Part shown: piece by piece, positions 16,283 through 25,805 of the stretch
How positions within the stretch are numbered: the stretch's first letter is position 1
Layout: each line of letters begins with the position of its first letter
Assembly: GCA_035772405.1 (NCBI GenBank)
Contig: JAYKKM010000255.1
Coordinates: 310,001-374,000, forward strand
Length of the DNA stretch: 64,000 bases
Source of the DNA: Chrysogorgia sp. JL179-B06
Lineage: Eukaryota > Cnidaria > Anthozoa > Scleralcyonacea > Chrysogorgiidae
Reading direction: 5' to 3'
Notes under the pieces: model-generated
The model's database searches: none
The model's input: the letters and a program-made list of their open reading frames with translations, nothing else
Told to the model about the DNA's origin: nothing
Position numbers and translations under genes: made by a program

Positions 16283-16470
16283 TGAGCACTAAAACTTTGA
16301 AGGAGATGGCTATAGAATTTGATAAAAGCGTAACTTGATAGAGGCACTCTTTTACCAAACTCGTCAGATAAAAGAGTTGGAACAATTACTGTCAGACGCT
16401 CTAAAACAGTTCACAACAATAAAGTGAGTGGGAGACACTAACCGACAACCACAAAGTTACCACACTATAG
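16282..16470 (+). pseudogene. E1: 63-aa-class small protein, frameshifted
   Basis: Homologue of the E3 gene at 50229-50420 (MSAKTLKEMAMEF...). A missing A near 16325, in an A-run, ends the frame after about 18 codons. Downstream text still matches the E3 protein in another frame to the TAG at 16468. No domain known; mostly helical and charged. Confidence 0.6.
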
Positions 16471-16500
16471 TCTAAAGATATATATAGTATAGTAACTTAG

Positions 16501-17133
16501 ATGGTTGACGAACGTACGATGAGAATGTTCCACGCTGGGTATACATTGGATGAGATTGAGACATCAAAAAAGTGGAGTGGTACTACATTAGGGTACACAT
16601 TGGACGAGATCAAGAATGGAAGTAGGGACGCAAAACCAAAAAAGTGGTACGACACCACATACTGTTATGAGTGTAGTAACCACAGAACCCAAATCGAAGA
16701 TGGTGTATTTAGTTGTAACAAGTGTGGAGAGACTACCTACGGACGTGTGAGAAACTTTGTACCTAACATTTGGATGTACAAGAAATCGGCTCATAGCTAC
16801 AGTAAATGGTTAGAGAGAATGTTGACTAGTAAAAGACTAGTTAATGAGAGTGACATACCAATAGTGGTCAGTGATTTTATAAAGATAATATGGTCTCTTA
16901 AAAGAAACAAACTGATTGTCAAGAATATATCGAAATACATTTTCTATGTCATAAGAATATGCTCTAGAAGAGGTATAGAGTTGAGAGGTAGTTTTAACGA
17001 CCTCAAACCTGGTAAGGTCAAGGCACGATTCGAGTATAACCTGTATAGTGTAGTATACAAGGATATAGGTTGGGATGGGAGAGGAGATCCATACTACAAC
17101 GAGTGGATAAATAAAACATTTAGTAATATATAA
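16501..17133 (+). CDS. E1: zinc-ribbon VLTF3-like late transcription factor candidate
   Basis: 210 aa. N-terminus carries two copies of a GYTLDEI phrase (13-19 and 31-37), then a zinc ribbon CYEC (55-58) and CNKC (72-75), and the block YKKSAHSYSKWLERML. A helical domain follows with NISKYIFYVIRICSRRGIEL and a DLKPGKVKARFE...VYKDIGW tail. This ribbon plus Y-K-x-H helix plus IR-x-C layout resembles VLTF3 of poxviruses and other large DNA viruses. I call it by pattern, not by search. In those viruses VLTF3 drives late gene transcription. Its stop overlaps the ATG of the next gene. Confidence 0.55.
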   Translation: MVDERTMRMFHAGYTLDEIETSKKWSGTTLGYTLDEIKNGSRDAKPKKWYDTTYCYECSNHRTQIEDGVFSCNKCGETTYGRVRNFVPNIWMYKKSAHSYSKWLERMLTSKRLVNESDIPIVVSDFIKIIWSLKRNKLIVKNISKYIFYVIRICSRRGIELRGSFNDLKPGKVKARFEYNLYSVVYKDIGWDGRGDPYYNEWINKTFSNI

Positions 17134-17315
17134 TGGCAAGACCAAGAATTTACAAAACAAGAGAAGAACCTTCAAGAGCAGCTAGAGCTCAAACTAAAGA
17201 GTGGATGAGAACTCATAAATGGGTGTGTGAGACATGTGATAATAGACCATACCATGTGACCTCTAAATATAGACACCTGGAGACCAAAAAGCATTTGAGA
17301 AATTTGAGCATCTGA
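17133..17315 (+). CDS. E1: 60-aa C2H2 zinc-finger mini-protein
   Basis: Basic start MARPRIYKTREEPSRAARAQTKEW, then one finger: CETC...H...H (WVCETCDNRPYHVTSKYRHLETKKHLRN). A near copy without the extra Asn is in E3 (49371-49550). Likely nucleic-acid binding. It overlaps the VLTF3-like stop by 1 nt (TAATGG), so the two are probably translated from one transcript. Its stop is only 2 nt from the convergent PolB stop, a junction that marks the inverted PolB cassette. Confidence 0.65.
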   Translation: MARPRIYKTREEPSRAARAQTKEWMRTHKWVCETCDNRPYHVTSKYRHLETKKHLRNLSI

Positions 17316-17317
17316 TT

Positions 17318-20300
17318 TTAGACTATTTTGTAATGTCCATACGCATAGCTAGACACGCCGTCTGGTAGTATATGTCGTTTGTCGTCAAAGCAGCTTAAGG
17401 ATATCTTATTTATTTCGTAGCTTCCTAGTTGGTGGCTCTTGCTGCGAATAGTTTTAATTATGTGAGACATTTGCTCACCATTTGTTAGGACACTTTTATA
17501 GTTGTCATGCCTTATGTTGTTTCTAATGGTACTCTTCTTGATACCTTTAGCAGTCTTACCACCTTTTCCGTCCTCTTTTACATAGCTATACATTTTTGAC
17601 CTTAAACCAACGAACTCAACGATGGGGACTCCTAATGTCTCATCCTTCATTTTACCAATAACCTTCTTGTTAGTTAGGTCGAAGTAGGGAGATGACTTAT
17701 CATATCCACTAAAGTCGAACATTTCTTTGTTAGCGTGCATGTCTATGTACACGTCCTCCGTCTCAATCTCATACATTAGACTATCCGTGTCTGTGAATAG
17801 TAGTTTGGCTTTGTTGCCATACTCCTTTTTTATGTTATTGTAGTGGAAGTCGTACATCAATGTCTTCGATAGGTCTAGAATACACATACCTACATATGCT
17901 GGTCTATTTAGAGTTAGTGTCTCTTTGATCTTATGAACTGCTACCAAATTATTGTCAAATATTTTACTGCTTACAAAGGTTGGTTTTGACGTTAGTTTCT
18001 TCAGTTTTTCCTCGTCTGTTACTAACTCCACATTCATACGCTTTCGTAGATTCTCCATAGTCTTTCCAAACACACTATTATTCATAAGCTTGAAAAAGTC
18101 TTTCTCAAAGTCGTTCTTTGCTTGGGTTCTCTTGTCCGTATTAAAGTCGATATATTGTTTGAGCCATGGTGACTGATTGAATTGAAGTACTCTATGTATC
18201 TTCTTAACCTTCATTCCCAAACTCTTGTATAATTGTAGGTTTCTATAGTGAACGACGTACTTACTCTTACCGTTTAGGTTAGGTATGAGTTTTGCAACCT
18301 CTCCTACAGATATTCTAAACTTGTTTTGGATCGTCTTACAATATTTTGACAACATATCACTACTTACTTTCATCCTCTCAGGGGCTAAAGGATAGTCGTT
18401 GTGAAGATCGTGCAACTCCTCTGGATACTCTAAATCAACCTCAAGTATCAACCCTTTGTCTGAGTTGTCACTCTATTTGTCTAGATTGTTGATGTCAAAA
18501 CCCTCCACCCACTCAAATCCACCAGTCGGTAGATACTGACACATAGCCCAACCGTAAAGGTTATTCGCATCTAGGTATACGATGTGTTTCGATGGTTTAC
18601 TACTATCATACCCCTTCATGTATTTGTTGTTAGCTTCTCCATGTCTATGTGTTATACAGGAGACACCACCCCGCATTCCTTTCTCGATAAACTGAAACAT
18701 ATCAATGTTAGTCATCAACTCTAGTTTCACTCCTGTCATCCTTAGAGCAGCGTCCCACGACAGTCCAGCTGATGTGAAATAATGACAATGATCTAATTGG
18801 TAGTACTGTTTACACGTTCTTCTAAAGTTCTCGAACACGTCAGCCAATAGTAATACGTCAGACTTTAAGTATAAGTCGTGGTACTCATCCATATTCTCCA
18901 CACCCATCGTCTTCCACACTTCTTGAGCGTGCTCGTAGTCTGCACCTGACACATGCTCGTCGTTTAGGATGCTGTAAAAACTCTCCTTTGATGGTAACTC
19001 AAGTTCGTTAAACTTATCGAAACTATCCATATAGTCATATGGGTACACACCTTTTCGTGACATCAACTCTAACTCCTTACCTTGAAATACTTCGGACGTG
19101 TACTTAAGACAATCTTTTGGTAGGTTGTTTACTAGGTTGACTAGACTAGAGCTCATGAATTGGAAACTATCTAGAAATACTAGATGTTTACCTAACATGA
19201 ATGCCATATATTTCTCCATATTATTTGGTATGACGTTGATTTTCTGACCTAGATTACCTATCTCTTGCATTATGAAGTGACTATCGTATCCTCTTAGATT
19301 GTGAAATATGACAGGTATCTTGTCAGTCAGTCTATAGTTCCTATTACATAACTGATGTGCTGAACCTCTATATTTACCAGTGATATGACAATGATCTCTA
19401 ACTCTCATGTCTCCACTTTTATACTTCCTATCACAAATATGACATTTAGTCGATTCCTTGAAGTTGGCCTTATCAGCTCTAGTCAACACCATGTCCTCAT
19501 TAAAATGCTCCTTTCTAACTTTCTTGCAGTATTTAACCTCCTCTAACATCTTTTTCATGAACTTCCTAACCGCGTTCTTACCTCGAAACATCTCTAATGG
19601 TTTACTATATTTATCATCATAACAGCACACTACTTTGTACCCATACCCACAGTCCGTGTGTTTTTGGTACTCGCTAGTGTACGATCCTGTGAGTGGTGTC
19701 ACGTTGTCGACCTTTTCTGTGATAGCCTCAAAGTCTGCGTATATTACGAATGGCACTTCTAATTGTTTGTGGTAATTTTTGTACTCAAGAGTGTTGTCTC
19801 CTTCATCTGGCATCTTGATCGCTTGCTTACCATTTACCACCATACAAACCTCCTTATGTTTCTCTAGAATCTCACTGGTAGTAAGACATTGAAGACAGTA
19901 CCTACAGAAATTCTTATGACATTTGTGTTTAGACTGATTGAACATGAATCTATCAAAATCTTTTATATATACGTAATGTCGTTTATTACCACTCGTTATA
20001 AATAGCAGGTCCATATGATCCTCGTACTTCTCCTCAGAAACGTAGATAGGGAATGGCTGCTTGTCCTCGTACCCAAACACGTTGATACTAATACCGTTCT
20101 GCCTCTATCTTGTTGTACTGTTTTGTATTCACTGGAAATCTCACTCCTTCATAGTTCACAGAACCTACGTTCTTCTTGTGCTTCGACACTCTCTGTGGAT
20201 TCTTTACTACAGGACACTTATATGCAACACGTGGCACCACATAAAACACTTGTCATCGTTGTTCCTTATGTTGACTAAACCTTTCGACGCGTTCCTCAAC

Positions 20301-21295
20301 TCTAATGGTAGCTCAATATAACTCGATCCTTTAAGAGGTTCATACACCACTACATTAATAAAGTGATCACTAACATTGTCCACAACCCACCCAGACCCTT
20401 CTGACAACCATACAGCTATACGATTTACTATCTCCTCACTAGCTTGTCTCGTAGTCCTACTAACATCATCACTACTAACCACTGTTTTAACCACACTATT
20501 AAAGAAGGCTGTCTTAAACACAGACTCACCGTCACCAATCTCTTTCTCTGGGGTTACTTTCAATACCTCAACAAACTTTAACCCTTTCAGTCTCTCTAAC
20601 TCTTTACGTAAAGTCGAGCTCACTACTCCTCTAGTCTTGACTAGTTGTTTTAGTGGATCCTTATTGTAGACCACCTCAACACTATACGACTTGGTGTACC
20701 CTTTAAGAGCAACTCTCCTTTGTATAACAGTAGGACGTTTCATCTTAGCAATAAGACTAGTGATTCTCTCGTACTCTTTGTCTGAGGCCTCCTGACTTAA
20801 TTGTGACCTCCTCACATATCGTCTAAGATCGCGTCTAGCCTTTCGAATTTCTCTGACCTCCCTAACTCTGGTGACTCTATTAATGACGTTCTCTCTAGAT
20901 CCTCTTCTAATAAGGTCCATCCACTCATACCCCAATGCTTTAGCATCAGCTAGATAGTCAGACATCCTCTTTAAAAAACTCATCTTAATATTCAGTATAA
21001 ATAAATTACCAGAACCTATAGCAGGATCACGTGCACCACCACTCGATAGTGTACCACTACGAGCTACATCACCACCCACAATAGGGTTACGTTTACGTTC
21101 ACTCCTTTTCATAAGAGTCGTTTTATTATTTAATATAGCTAAGTTCTTAGGTCTTTTCGAATTAAGGAATCCACTCGACTCACTACCTATAATAAATCCC
21201 ATATCAGGATCACGCGCAATATTACTTGACATAATCTTGTTACGAGCGACATCCCCACCCACAACAGCCCCACGTCTAGCGCCACGTCCAGACAC
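17318..21295 (-). pseudogene. E1: protein-primed family B DNA polymerase, broken and inverted
   Basis: Exo I (VIYADFEAITEK), Exo II (HNLRGYDSHFIMQE), Exo III (YLKSDVLLLADVFENF), motif A (YLDANNLYGWAM), motif B (LMNNSVFGKTMENL) and motif C (FTDTDSLMYE) are all present. A Cys/His cluster CHICDRKYKSGDMRVRDHCH resembles the endonuclease-VII/HNH insertion of Polinton polymerases. The N-terminal 110 residues contain a two-fold GGDVARN...SS...ARDP repeat. Lesions: a frameshift near 20207, after FMWCHVLH, and a TAG at 18473, in the segment before the DKGLILEVD block. The gene points inward, opposite to E2 and E3, and by eye is more divergent from E3 than the other genes are. Confidence 0.88.
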
Positions 21296-21362
21296 CTCAC
21301 TCTGTAGCCTACAAGCTCAGACACGTCTCATAGGCTCCAAACCACGTGACACATCGTCTATT

Positions 21363-21580
21363 AGTAGTCTCGAAACTGGGGGTAACAGCAAACTTTTTCC
21401 ATTTGAATGTCTCAACTTCTCTGGAGAACGCAGCACTTTTTCTGTTTTTTGGTTCCACATATTTGCTCGAAAATTATATGTGGAATCCAAAAACGGAAAA
21501 AGTGCTGCGTTAACCAGAGAAAAAAGTTGAGACATGAAAAATGGAAAAAGTGTGCTGGTAGCCCCAGTTTCTATACTACT
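21363..21580. repeat. E1 right terminus, long palindrome (hairpin)
   Basis: 218 bp that read back on themselves: AGTAGTCTCGAAACTGGGGG at the inner edge pairs with the outer CCCCAGTTTCTATACTACT. Inner pairs such as AACGCAGCACTTTTTC / GAAAAAGTGCTGCGTT and GGTTCCACATAT / ATATGTGGAATCC close on a 13-nt loop near 21470. The outer 50 bases match the left terminus in inverted orientation. Confidence 0.88.
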
Positions 21581-21586
21581 TCTGTG
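21581..21586. repeat. Target-site duplication of E1, right copy (TCTGTG)
   Basis: Identical to 4785-4790 and directly adjacent to the terminal CTATACTACT. Confidence 0.93.
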
Positions 21587-21951
21587 ACAGCCTTAGTCAT
21601 GTTTTTCGTATCTTTCCTATAGACGGGTATTGCGAAAGCATACCTACTAAGGATCTCAGTGGCTGTTAGTATCCAGTAGTACCCGTTGTTCTTACCCTTG
21701 TACTTGCCCATATCGACCAAGTCCATCTGTATCTGCTCACCCAGATAGTCAACAAATGTTTGTCTAAACTTATGTCTCCTAACAATCGGTTTGTACCTGG
21801 TGTACGTGTCTTGGGATTTTAACCAGTCCTTTATCTTTGCCCTACTAACACTTAGTCCATCTTCTTGTGCCTTTTGGTACAGCCTCTCAGCAGATTGGTA
21901 ACCAGTTGATGGATTATAGTAAATATCTCTTAGTTCTTGCTCTATGTCCAT
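21581..21951 (-). pseudogene. H: integrase, N-terminal third (split by E1)
   Basis: Codes for MDIEQELRDIYYNPSTGYQSAE... through the first catalytic Asp (QMDLVDMGKY) to NMTKAVTE, where E1 interrupts. It keeps the SVSRAKIKDW segment that E1's own copy has lost. The remaining core and chromodomain are at 4070-4790. The ATG is at 21951; a GTG six bases upstream is not needed. Confidence 0.9.
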
Positions 21952-21956
21952 ATACA

Positions 21957-22601
21957 CTACATGATATGTAAATCTAACAGCACCTCACCAACGTTAATAC
22001 TGTTATCGTCCTGATCTGTTATCTTGAACTCTAGTTGGTTGATGACTCCTTTGTTTATTGGGATTTTTGACCCAACACCAAAATGTTGTACAGAGCCCTT
22101 TAATGTCTGTGTGCTAGTTGTTGGCAGTACTGTGATACAATCGCTTCTGTTACCGTTAACTATGTTCTTAGATCTGTCCACAATATTAGATGTTACTTGT
22201 ATGTATCTCAGACCTCTGTTAACGTTCACAACGTTGGGACTGGTTTTTGTGGTGGCTATTGTAGTGTTTTCGTCAAATCCCAAGAGTTGTCCAAATTTAA
22301 ACAGTTCTATTTGTTGATCAGTCGTTATCGTACACGTAGAGTCATGTCTGTTAGCCACTAGCTTGACGTCTCCTAACTCTTTCAAGTCGTCGGCGATCAT
22401 TTTAAAGGTGTGGTACCCAGTGTTAAAAACGTGGTCACTACTGTTATAAGTTATCTTGTTGTTAGCTGTGGTTACGTTAACGTAGTCCCAAAAGATAGTT
22501 GCCTTATTCACCAATACGTAAGGGTCTGAGTTTATTGCTAAAATTGACTCTTGTAGGTCTATAGTTTCCGTTGAACCACTAATCGATACTACCACTCTCA
22601 T
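21957..22601 (-). CDS. H: penton-like minor capsid protein
   Basis: 214-aa homologue of the E1 protein at 10291-10944, with the same PYVLVNKATIFWDYVNV, FKFGQLLGFDENT, NRGLRYIQVTSNIVD and LLDLHI landmarks. Frame fully open although its flanking genes are both disrupted by insertions (integrase by E1, the 545-aa gene by E2). Small indels relative to E1: shorter by two residues after DENT and one before the VGSK segment. Confidence 0.75.
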   Translation of the reverse strand: MRVVVSISGSTETIDLQESILAINSDPYVLVNKATIFWDYVNVTTANNKITYNSSDHVFNTGYHTFKMIADDLKELGDVKLVANRHDSTCTITTDQQIELFKFGQLLGFDENTTIATTKTSPNVVNVNRGLRYIQVTSNIVDRSKNIVNGNRSDCITVLPTTSTQTLKGSVQHFGVGSKIPINKGVINQLEFKITDQDDNSINVGEVLLDLHIM

Positions 22602-22621
22602 ATAACGTACGGTATGTTATG

Positions 22622-22627
22622 ATGGAC
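22622..22627. repeat. Target-site duplication of E2, left copy (ATGGAC)
   Basis: The last six bases of H before the E2 terminus, within ATGATGGAC, the start of the H 545-aa gene. Repeated at 40885-40890. Confidence 0.95.
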
Positions 22628-22810
22628 AGTAGTATAGGGAACAGGGCTGCGGGCTCAATTGATGTCAGCCGTGAGTATAAATACCAAAACGTCACCAAAT
22701 TTATGACAAATCGCGATTCGACAAAATTTAGTGTCATTTCGGTAAATCTACGTTTACGGAAAACATCGGAAAACATCGAATAAGCCCACAACCCTGTTCT
22801 CTATACTACT
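22628..22810. repeat. E2 left terminal palindrome
   Basis: Imperfect 183-bp palindrome: AGTAGTATAGGGAACAGGG at the outer edge pairs with CCCTGTTCTCTATACTACT at the inner edge. The centre is AAATCGCGATT near 22710. A second, smaller dyad (CACCAAATTT...AAATTTAGTG) follows at about 22887-22945. Confidence 0.85.
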
Positions 22811-22959
22811 ACAGCAATCGTTAATCGAGCTAAACACCCCTCCCGTTTTCTACTCAATTGATGTCAAACACATGCGAGACTAGCGAAACAACACCAAATT
22901 TATACCAAATCACAATTTTCACTAAATTTAGTGTTATTTCAGTCATATTTTAAAAATAG

Positions 22960-23330
22960 AAAGTGTCGTTTCAAAATTCTCACAAATTACATTTAGGAAA
23001 AAATAGAAAGTGTCATTTCAACATTTTCGCGTGTTAAAAAAAATAAAATGTGGTGCGAGCGGTCTCACATATTAAAAAATAGAAAGTGCCATTTCAACAT
23101 TTTCACAAATTTGTCGAATCACATTTAAAAATAGAGAGCGCCGTCTCAACATTTTCACAAATTTGTCAAATCACATTTAAAAAATAGAGAGTGTCGTTTC
23201 AACATTTTCACAAATTTGTCAAATCACATTTTCACAAATTTGTCAAATCACATTTAAAAATAGAGAGTGTCGTTTCAACATTTTCACGAATTTGTCAAAT
23301 TACATTTTCACAAATTTATGTGTCGTAAAA
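22960..23330. repeat. Tandem repeats inside the E2 left TIR
   Basis: About six imperfect copies of a roughly 50-nt unit: AAAAATAGAGAGTGTCGTTT, then CAACATTTTCACAAATTTGT and CAAATCACATTT. Copy number differs between the two TIRs, which explains their unequal length. Confidence 0.8.
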
Positions 23331-23398
23331 GTGTCTCACGCGTGATAAAATTGCCACCTGTTATGCAAATTAGGTTATTGCCACCTGTTAATAATAGA

Positions 23399-23890
23399 TT
23401 AGTCCGTTTGTTCACTATTTTCAGCGTTTGTTGCCTTACTTTTAAAATGGTGATCGTACACATATTTCGACGTTGTGATCCCTCCTGACAACAAACCCAA
23501 GAAAGGCACGCTCAGCGTCATAATCGCGACAATGCTCTCAACGTCTTTTTTTAATAGCGGGTCTTTTTGCAACTCGTCATTTAGCTCGTCGGGGTTCTCA
23601 ATAGCGTTCAACCCATCTAGTAAGCTAGCGAATTTGCTGATTAGCAAGTCGGTGAGAAAAGCGTTTGCAATTTCCATTCTCTTCAACTCATATTGGCGCC
23701 ATATCTTGTCGATAACCTTCGCGGACGCTTTTTTAATATACGCCTCAGATTGGCTCACCACACCATCACCAGACAGTCTAATTAGTTCAGATCTCCTAAC
23801 ATCAATGTTGTCTTCCACAGTCGAAGTACCATCAGTGTCCTCAACTAACTCCTCAATCGTGGGGTTTTCTTCACTTTTGCGTTTTACCAT
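23399..23890 (-). CDS. E2: conserved Polinton protein downstream of the ATPase, unknown function
   Basis: I start at 23890 (MVKRKSEENPTIEELVED), which aligns with the E1/E3 starts, rather than seven codons upstream. Layout as in E1: acidic linker, helical core with RRSELIRLSGDG, KASAKVIDKIW and FLTDLLISKF, then a hydrophobic tail (SVPFLGLLSGGITTSKYVYDH). The final codons and stop lie inside the TIR, so the protein end is shared with repeat sequence. No named family. Confidence 0.7.
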   Translation of the reverse strand: MVKRKSEENPTIEELVEDTDGTSTVEDNIDVRRSELIRLSGDGVVSQSEAYIKKASAKVIDKIWRQYELKRMEIANAFLTDLLISKFASLLDGLNAIENPDELNDELQKDPLLKKDVESIVAIMTLSVPFLGLLSGGITTSKYVYDHHFKSKATNAENSEQTD

Positions 23891-23914
23891 TACGTTATTA
23901 CTTATACCCATATT

Positions 23915-24514
23915 TTATTGCGGAATAACAACTTCGTGACTGTATGGGTAGCGTAGTGAGATTTCGAGTCTAGCGTACTTATTATTTTTTAATGCGGTCA
24001 CAATCGTCGATGCTTCTTCTTTGCTAATGTCTCCAAGGTAATCGTCAATAACAACCTTCATATCACTCTTACTCGGACAGTAAAAGCAAATGAGCTTACT
24101 AATGTTTTCTCTATACGGTTTTGCGATCGACGTCAGTTGTTGTGTGATGACAATAACGCTCAACATAAAATGTCGCGCACTAAAAGCCAAGTTGACCAAT
24201 TGACTAGTCCTATTCTTAACATCTTGAGAACTCGCACAGTCATCCAACACAATCAGAGTGTTAGTGCCTTTAAAAATGTTTGTTACACACTTGAGAACAG
24301 CGTCGACTTTGTCTTGTGTGCAGTCTATCGCTAACACATCGGGGTCACACACATATTTCCAATCTTGATACGCTTTATTCCACTCGAAAGTGGGGCAAAT
24401 CAACACAATGTAGTCAAACTTACCGCGATACTCAGACTCCAATGTTTCCAGCAAGTAATGTGTCTTACCACAAGCTGTCATACCAACAATTAGCGCATTA
24501 AACGGGGTTTCCAT
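23915..24514 (-). CDS. E2: A32-like genome-packaging ATPase
   Basis: 199 aa. Walker A GMTACGKT at residues 11-18, Walker B LIVLDDCA at about 87-94, ITQQLTS at about 124-130. Starts METPFNALIV at 24514, the same start point as in E1 and E3. It ends cleanly in HEVVIPQ, unlike the E1 copy, which reads on. Located 15 nt after the capsid stop, consistent with one morphogenesis transcript. Confidence 0.88.
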   Translation of the reverse strand: METPFNALIVGMTACGKTHYLLETLESEYRGKFDYIVLICPTFEWNKAYQDWKYVCDPDVLAIDCTQDKVDAVLKCVTNIFKGTNTLIVLDDCASSQDVKNRTSQLVNLAFSARHFMLSVIVITQQLTSIAKPYRENISKLICFYCPSKSDMKVVIDDYLGDISKEEASTIVTALKNNKYARLEISLRYPYSHEVVIPQ

Positions 24515-24529
24515 TAAATTACGTTTGAT

Positions 24530-25768
24530 TTAATACTGGATTGATTGCAACCCATTGTTCATGAAGTTGACCAACCCATCACTCATCACAAACACCCTGC
24601 ACATAACGTTCGCAGTCGTCGCTTTCTTAGTGATCTCAAGAAGCACGCCGGATTGTGTGTTCACAATTTTTTTACCAGTGGCGACGTTGTAATTATCTTG
24701 AACGCTCCTCAAGTCGATGACTAACGCAAAACTGCTTTTGTAGAATTTCTGTATGGTCATGAACTGAGCGTGCTCTTCACCCAACCCAAACAATCGTTTC
24801 GCTTCTGCGTAGAACTTCGACTTTGGGATGCCTTGTGAGTGCACACTATTTGGCACACCTTCAATTGTGATTCTAACACTCTCGATATTTGGGTAAAGAA
24901 ACTCCTCACTGTCTGTTCGCACCTTATTCGTGAATAGCAACACAATCGCCTTCATGCTTTTTCTTGGAAGATTAATGTTTTCATTCACAATGGTCGTGCC
25001 CTTATCCCATTCAGTGGTTTTCATCAATGTAACGTGTTCGTATGACAAACTACGACCACTTGCATAGCCTGACGTTATTTCATCAGCAAGCTCCTGATTA
25101 TCAATCGTTTCGTACTCAAGCTCGAGATTCTCCAGAGTGTATCCACCCACAGCGCTACCGGATTGCGCCACCATGATGTCTGTGGCCTTCGGAAGTGTGA
25201 TCACATACTGCAAGTTGTTGTTCATGCTAAAAGGAGCGTACAACCCGTGGTCGTTCATGATCTTACCGAGCTTAATCCGCTGCTTCGTTCCAATCACACC
25301 AAACATTAACGCGTCACTAACCTTAGCGACGTTTCCACTTGTCGCACCACTGTCATCCTTAGAAATTAGCTTTCTTAAGTTCTCACCACCAATGCCGTAG
25401 TCAATCATTTGGTCTCGCGCAGTGACACTCTCCCAAAGGTCGCGATAGACACTAGTGTAATTTTCCCCACTGTTGTCGTACACAGCTTCTCCAGCTAGTC
25501 TCACAACAAGTTTCTCAACCAACAACTTGCTAACGTTATTCAAGAACCAGCTTTTAGCGTTCGCGTTCTTAAAGTCGAACACTAGACCCAACGATCCAGG
25601 CACCAAACAGCTACTAACCTTGAGCTTTGGTATATCAATGTAAAGTTCCTCGCCAGGACTGACTTTATTAGGATTCAACGTGATCACATGCTGCGTTCTC
25701 ACCCCTCTTATGACGCCCATAGTCGCTCGTCTAAAACCAGGGCTCAACTCTGCTGACGTGACGTTCAT
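24530..25768 (-). CDS. E2: major capsid protein (double jelly roll, PY/hexon)
   Basis: 412 aa, complete frame. Landmarks in order: GEELYIDIPKLK (about 36-47), SCLVPGSLGLVFDFKNAN, KSWFLNNVSKLLVEKLVVRL (72-92), YDNSGENYTSVYRDLW, LYAPFSMNNNLQYVITLPKA (about 172-191), LENLELEYETIDNQE, and RTDSEEFLYPNIESVRITIEG. The C-terminal strand GVLLEITKKATTANVMCRVF is followed by FMNNGLQSIQY. Length and pattern match Polinton capsid proteins, which have two jelly rolls and form trimeric capsomers. This is the only unbroken capsid gene in the window; the E1 and E3 copies are damaged. Confidence 0.85.
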   Translation of the reverse strand: MNVTSAELSPGFRRATMGVIRGVRTQHVITLNPNKVSPGEELYIDIPKLKVSSCLVPGSLGLVFDFKNANAKSWFLNNVSKLLVEKLVVRLAGEAVYDNSGENYTSVYRDLWESVTARDQMIDYGIGGENLRKLISKDDSGATSGNVAKVSDALMFGVIGTKQRIKLGKIMNDHGLYAPFSMNNNLQYVITLPKATDIMVAQSGSAVGGYTLENLELEYETIDNQELADEITSGYASGRSLSYEHVTLMKTTEWDKGTTIVNENINLPRKSMKAIVLLFTNKVRTDSEEFLYPNIESVRITIEGVPNSVHSQGIPKSKFYAEAKRLFGLGEEHAQFMTIQKFYKSSFALVIDLRSVQDNYNVATGKKIVNTQSGVLLEITKKATTANVMCRVFVMSDGLVNFMNNGLQSIQY

Positions 25769-25805
25769 ATACTTTACATATGTTTTATCATCTTCGAAGC
25801 TGAGA

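Larger units (their letters stand above)
4791..21580 (+). mobile_element. Polinton E1 (16,790 bp), nested in the H integrase gene
   Basis: Bounded by AGTAGTATAG at 4791 and CTATACTACT at 21580, flanked by TCTGTG on both sides. Carries the full gene set with PolB at the right end. The coding text is nearly the same as E3 and H outside PolB. Damage: nonsense codon and frameshift in the capsid gene, frameshift in Bro-N/nuclease, deletion in the coiled-coil gene, frameshift in the 60-aa-class gene, frameshift and nonsense in PolB. Integrase, penton, ATPase, fibre, 481-aa and 543-aa genes are open. PolB points inward, opposite to E2 and E3. Confidence 0.93.
22628..23435. repeat. E2 left terminal inverted repeat
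   Basis: Matches 40153-40884 in inverted orientation, to GTTTGT(T/C)GCC at the inner edge. Longer than the right copy mainly through extra units of its internal tandem repeat. It includes the last codons and stop of the 170-aa-class gene (23399). Confidence 0.9.
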
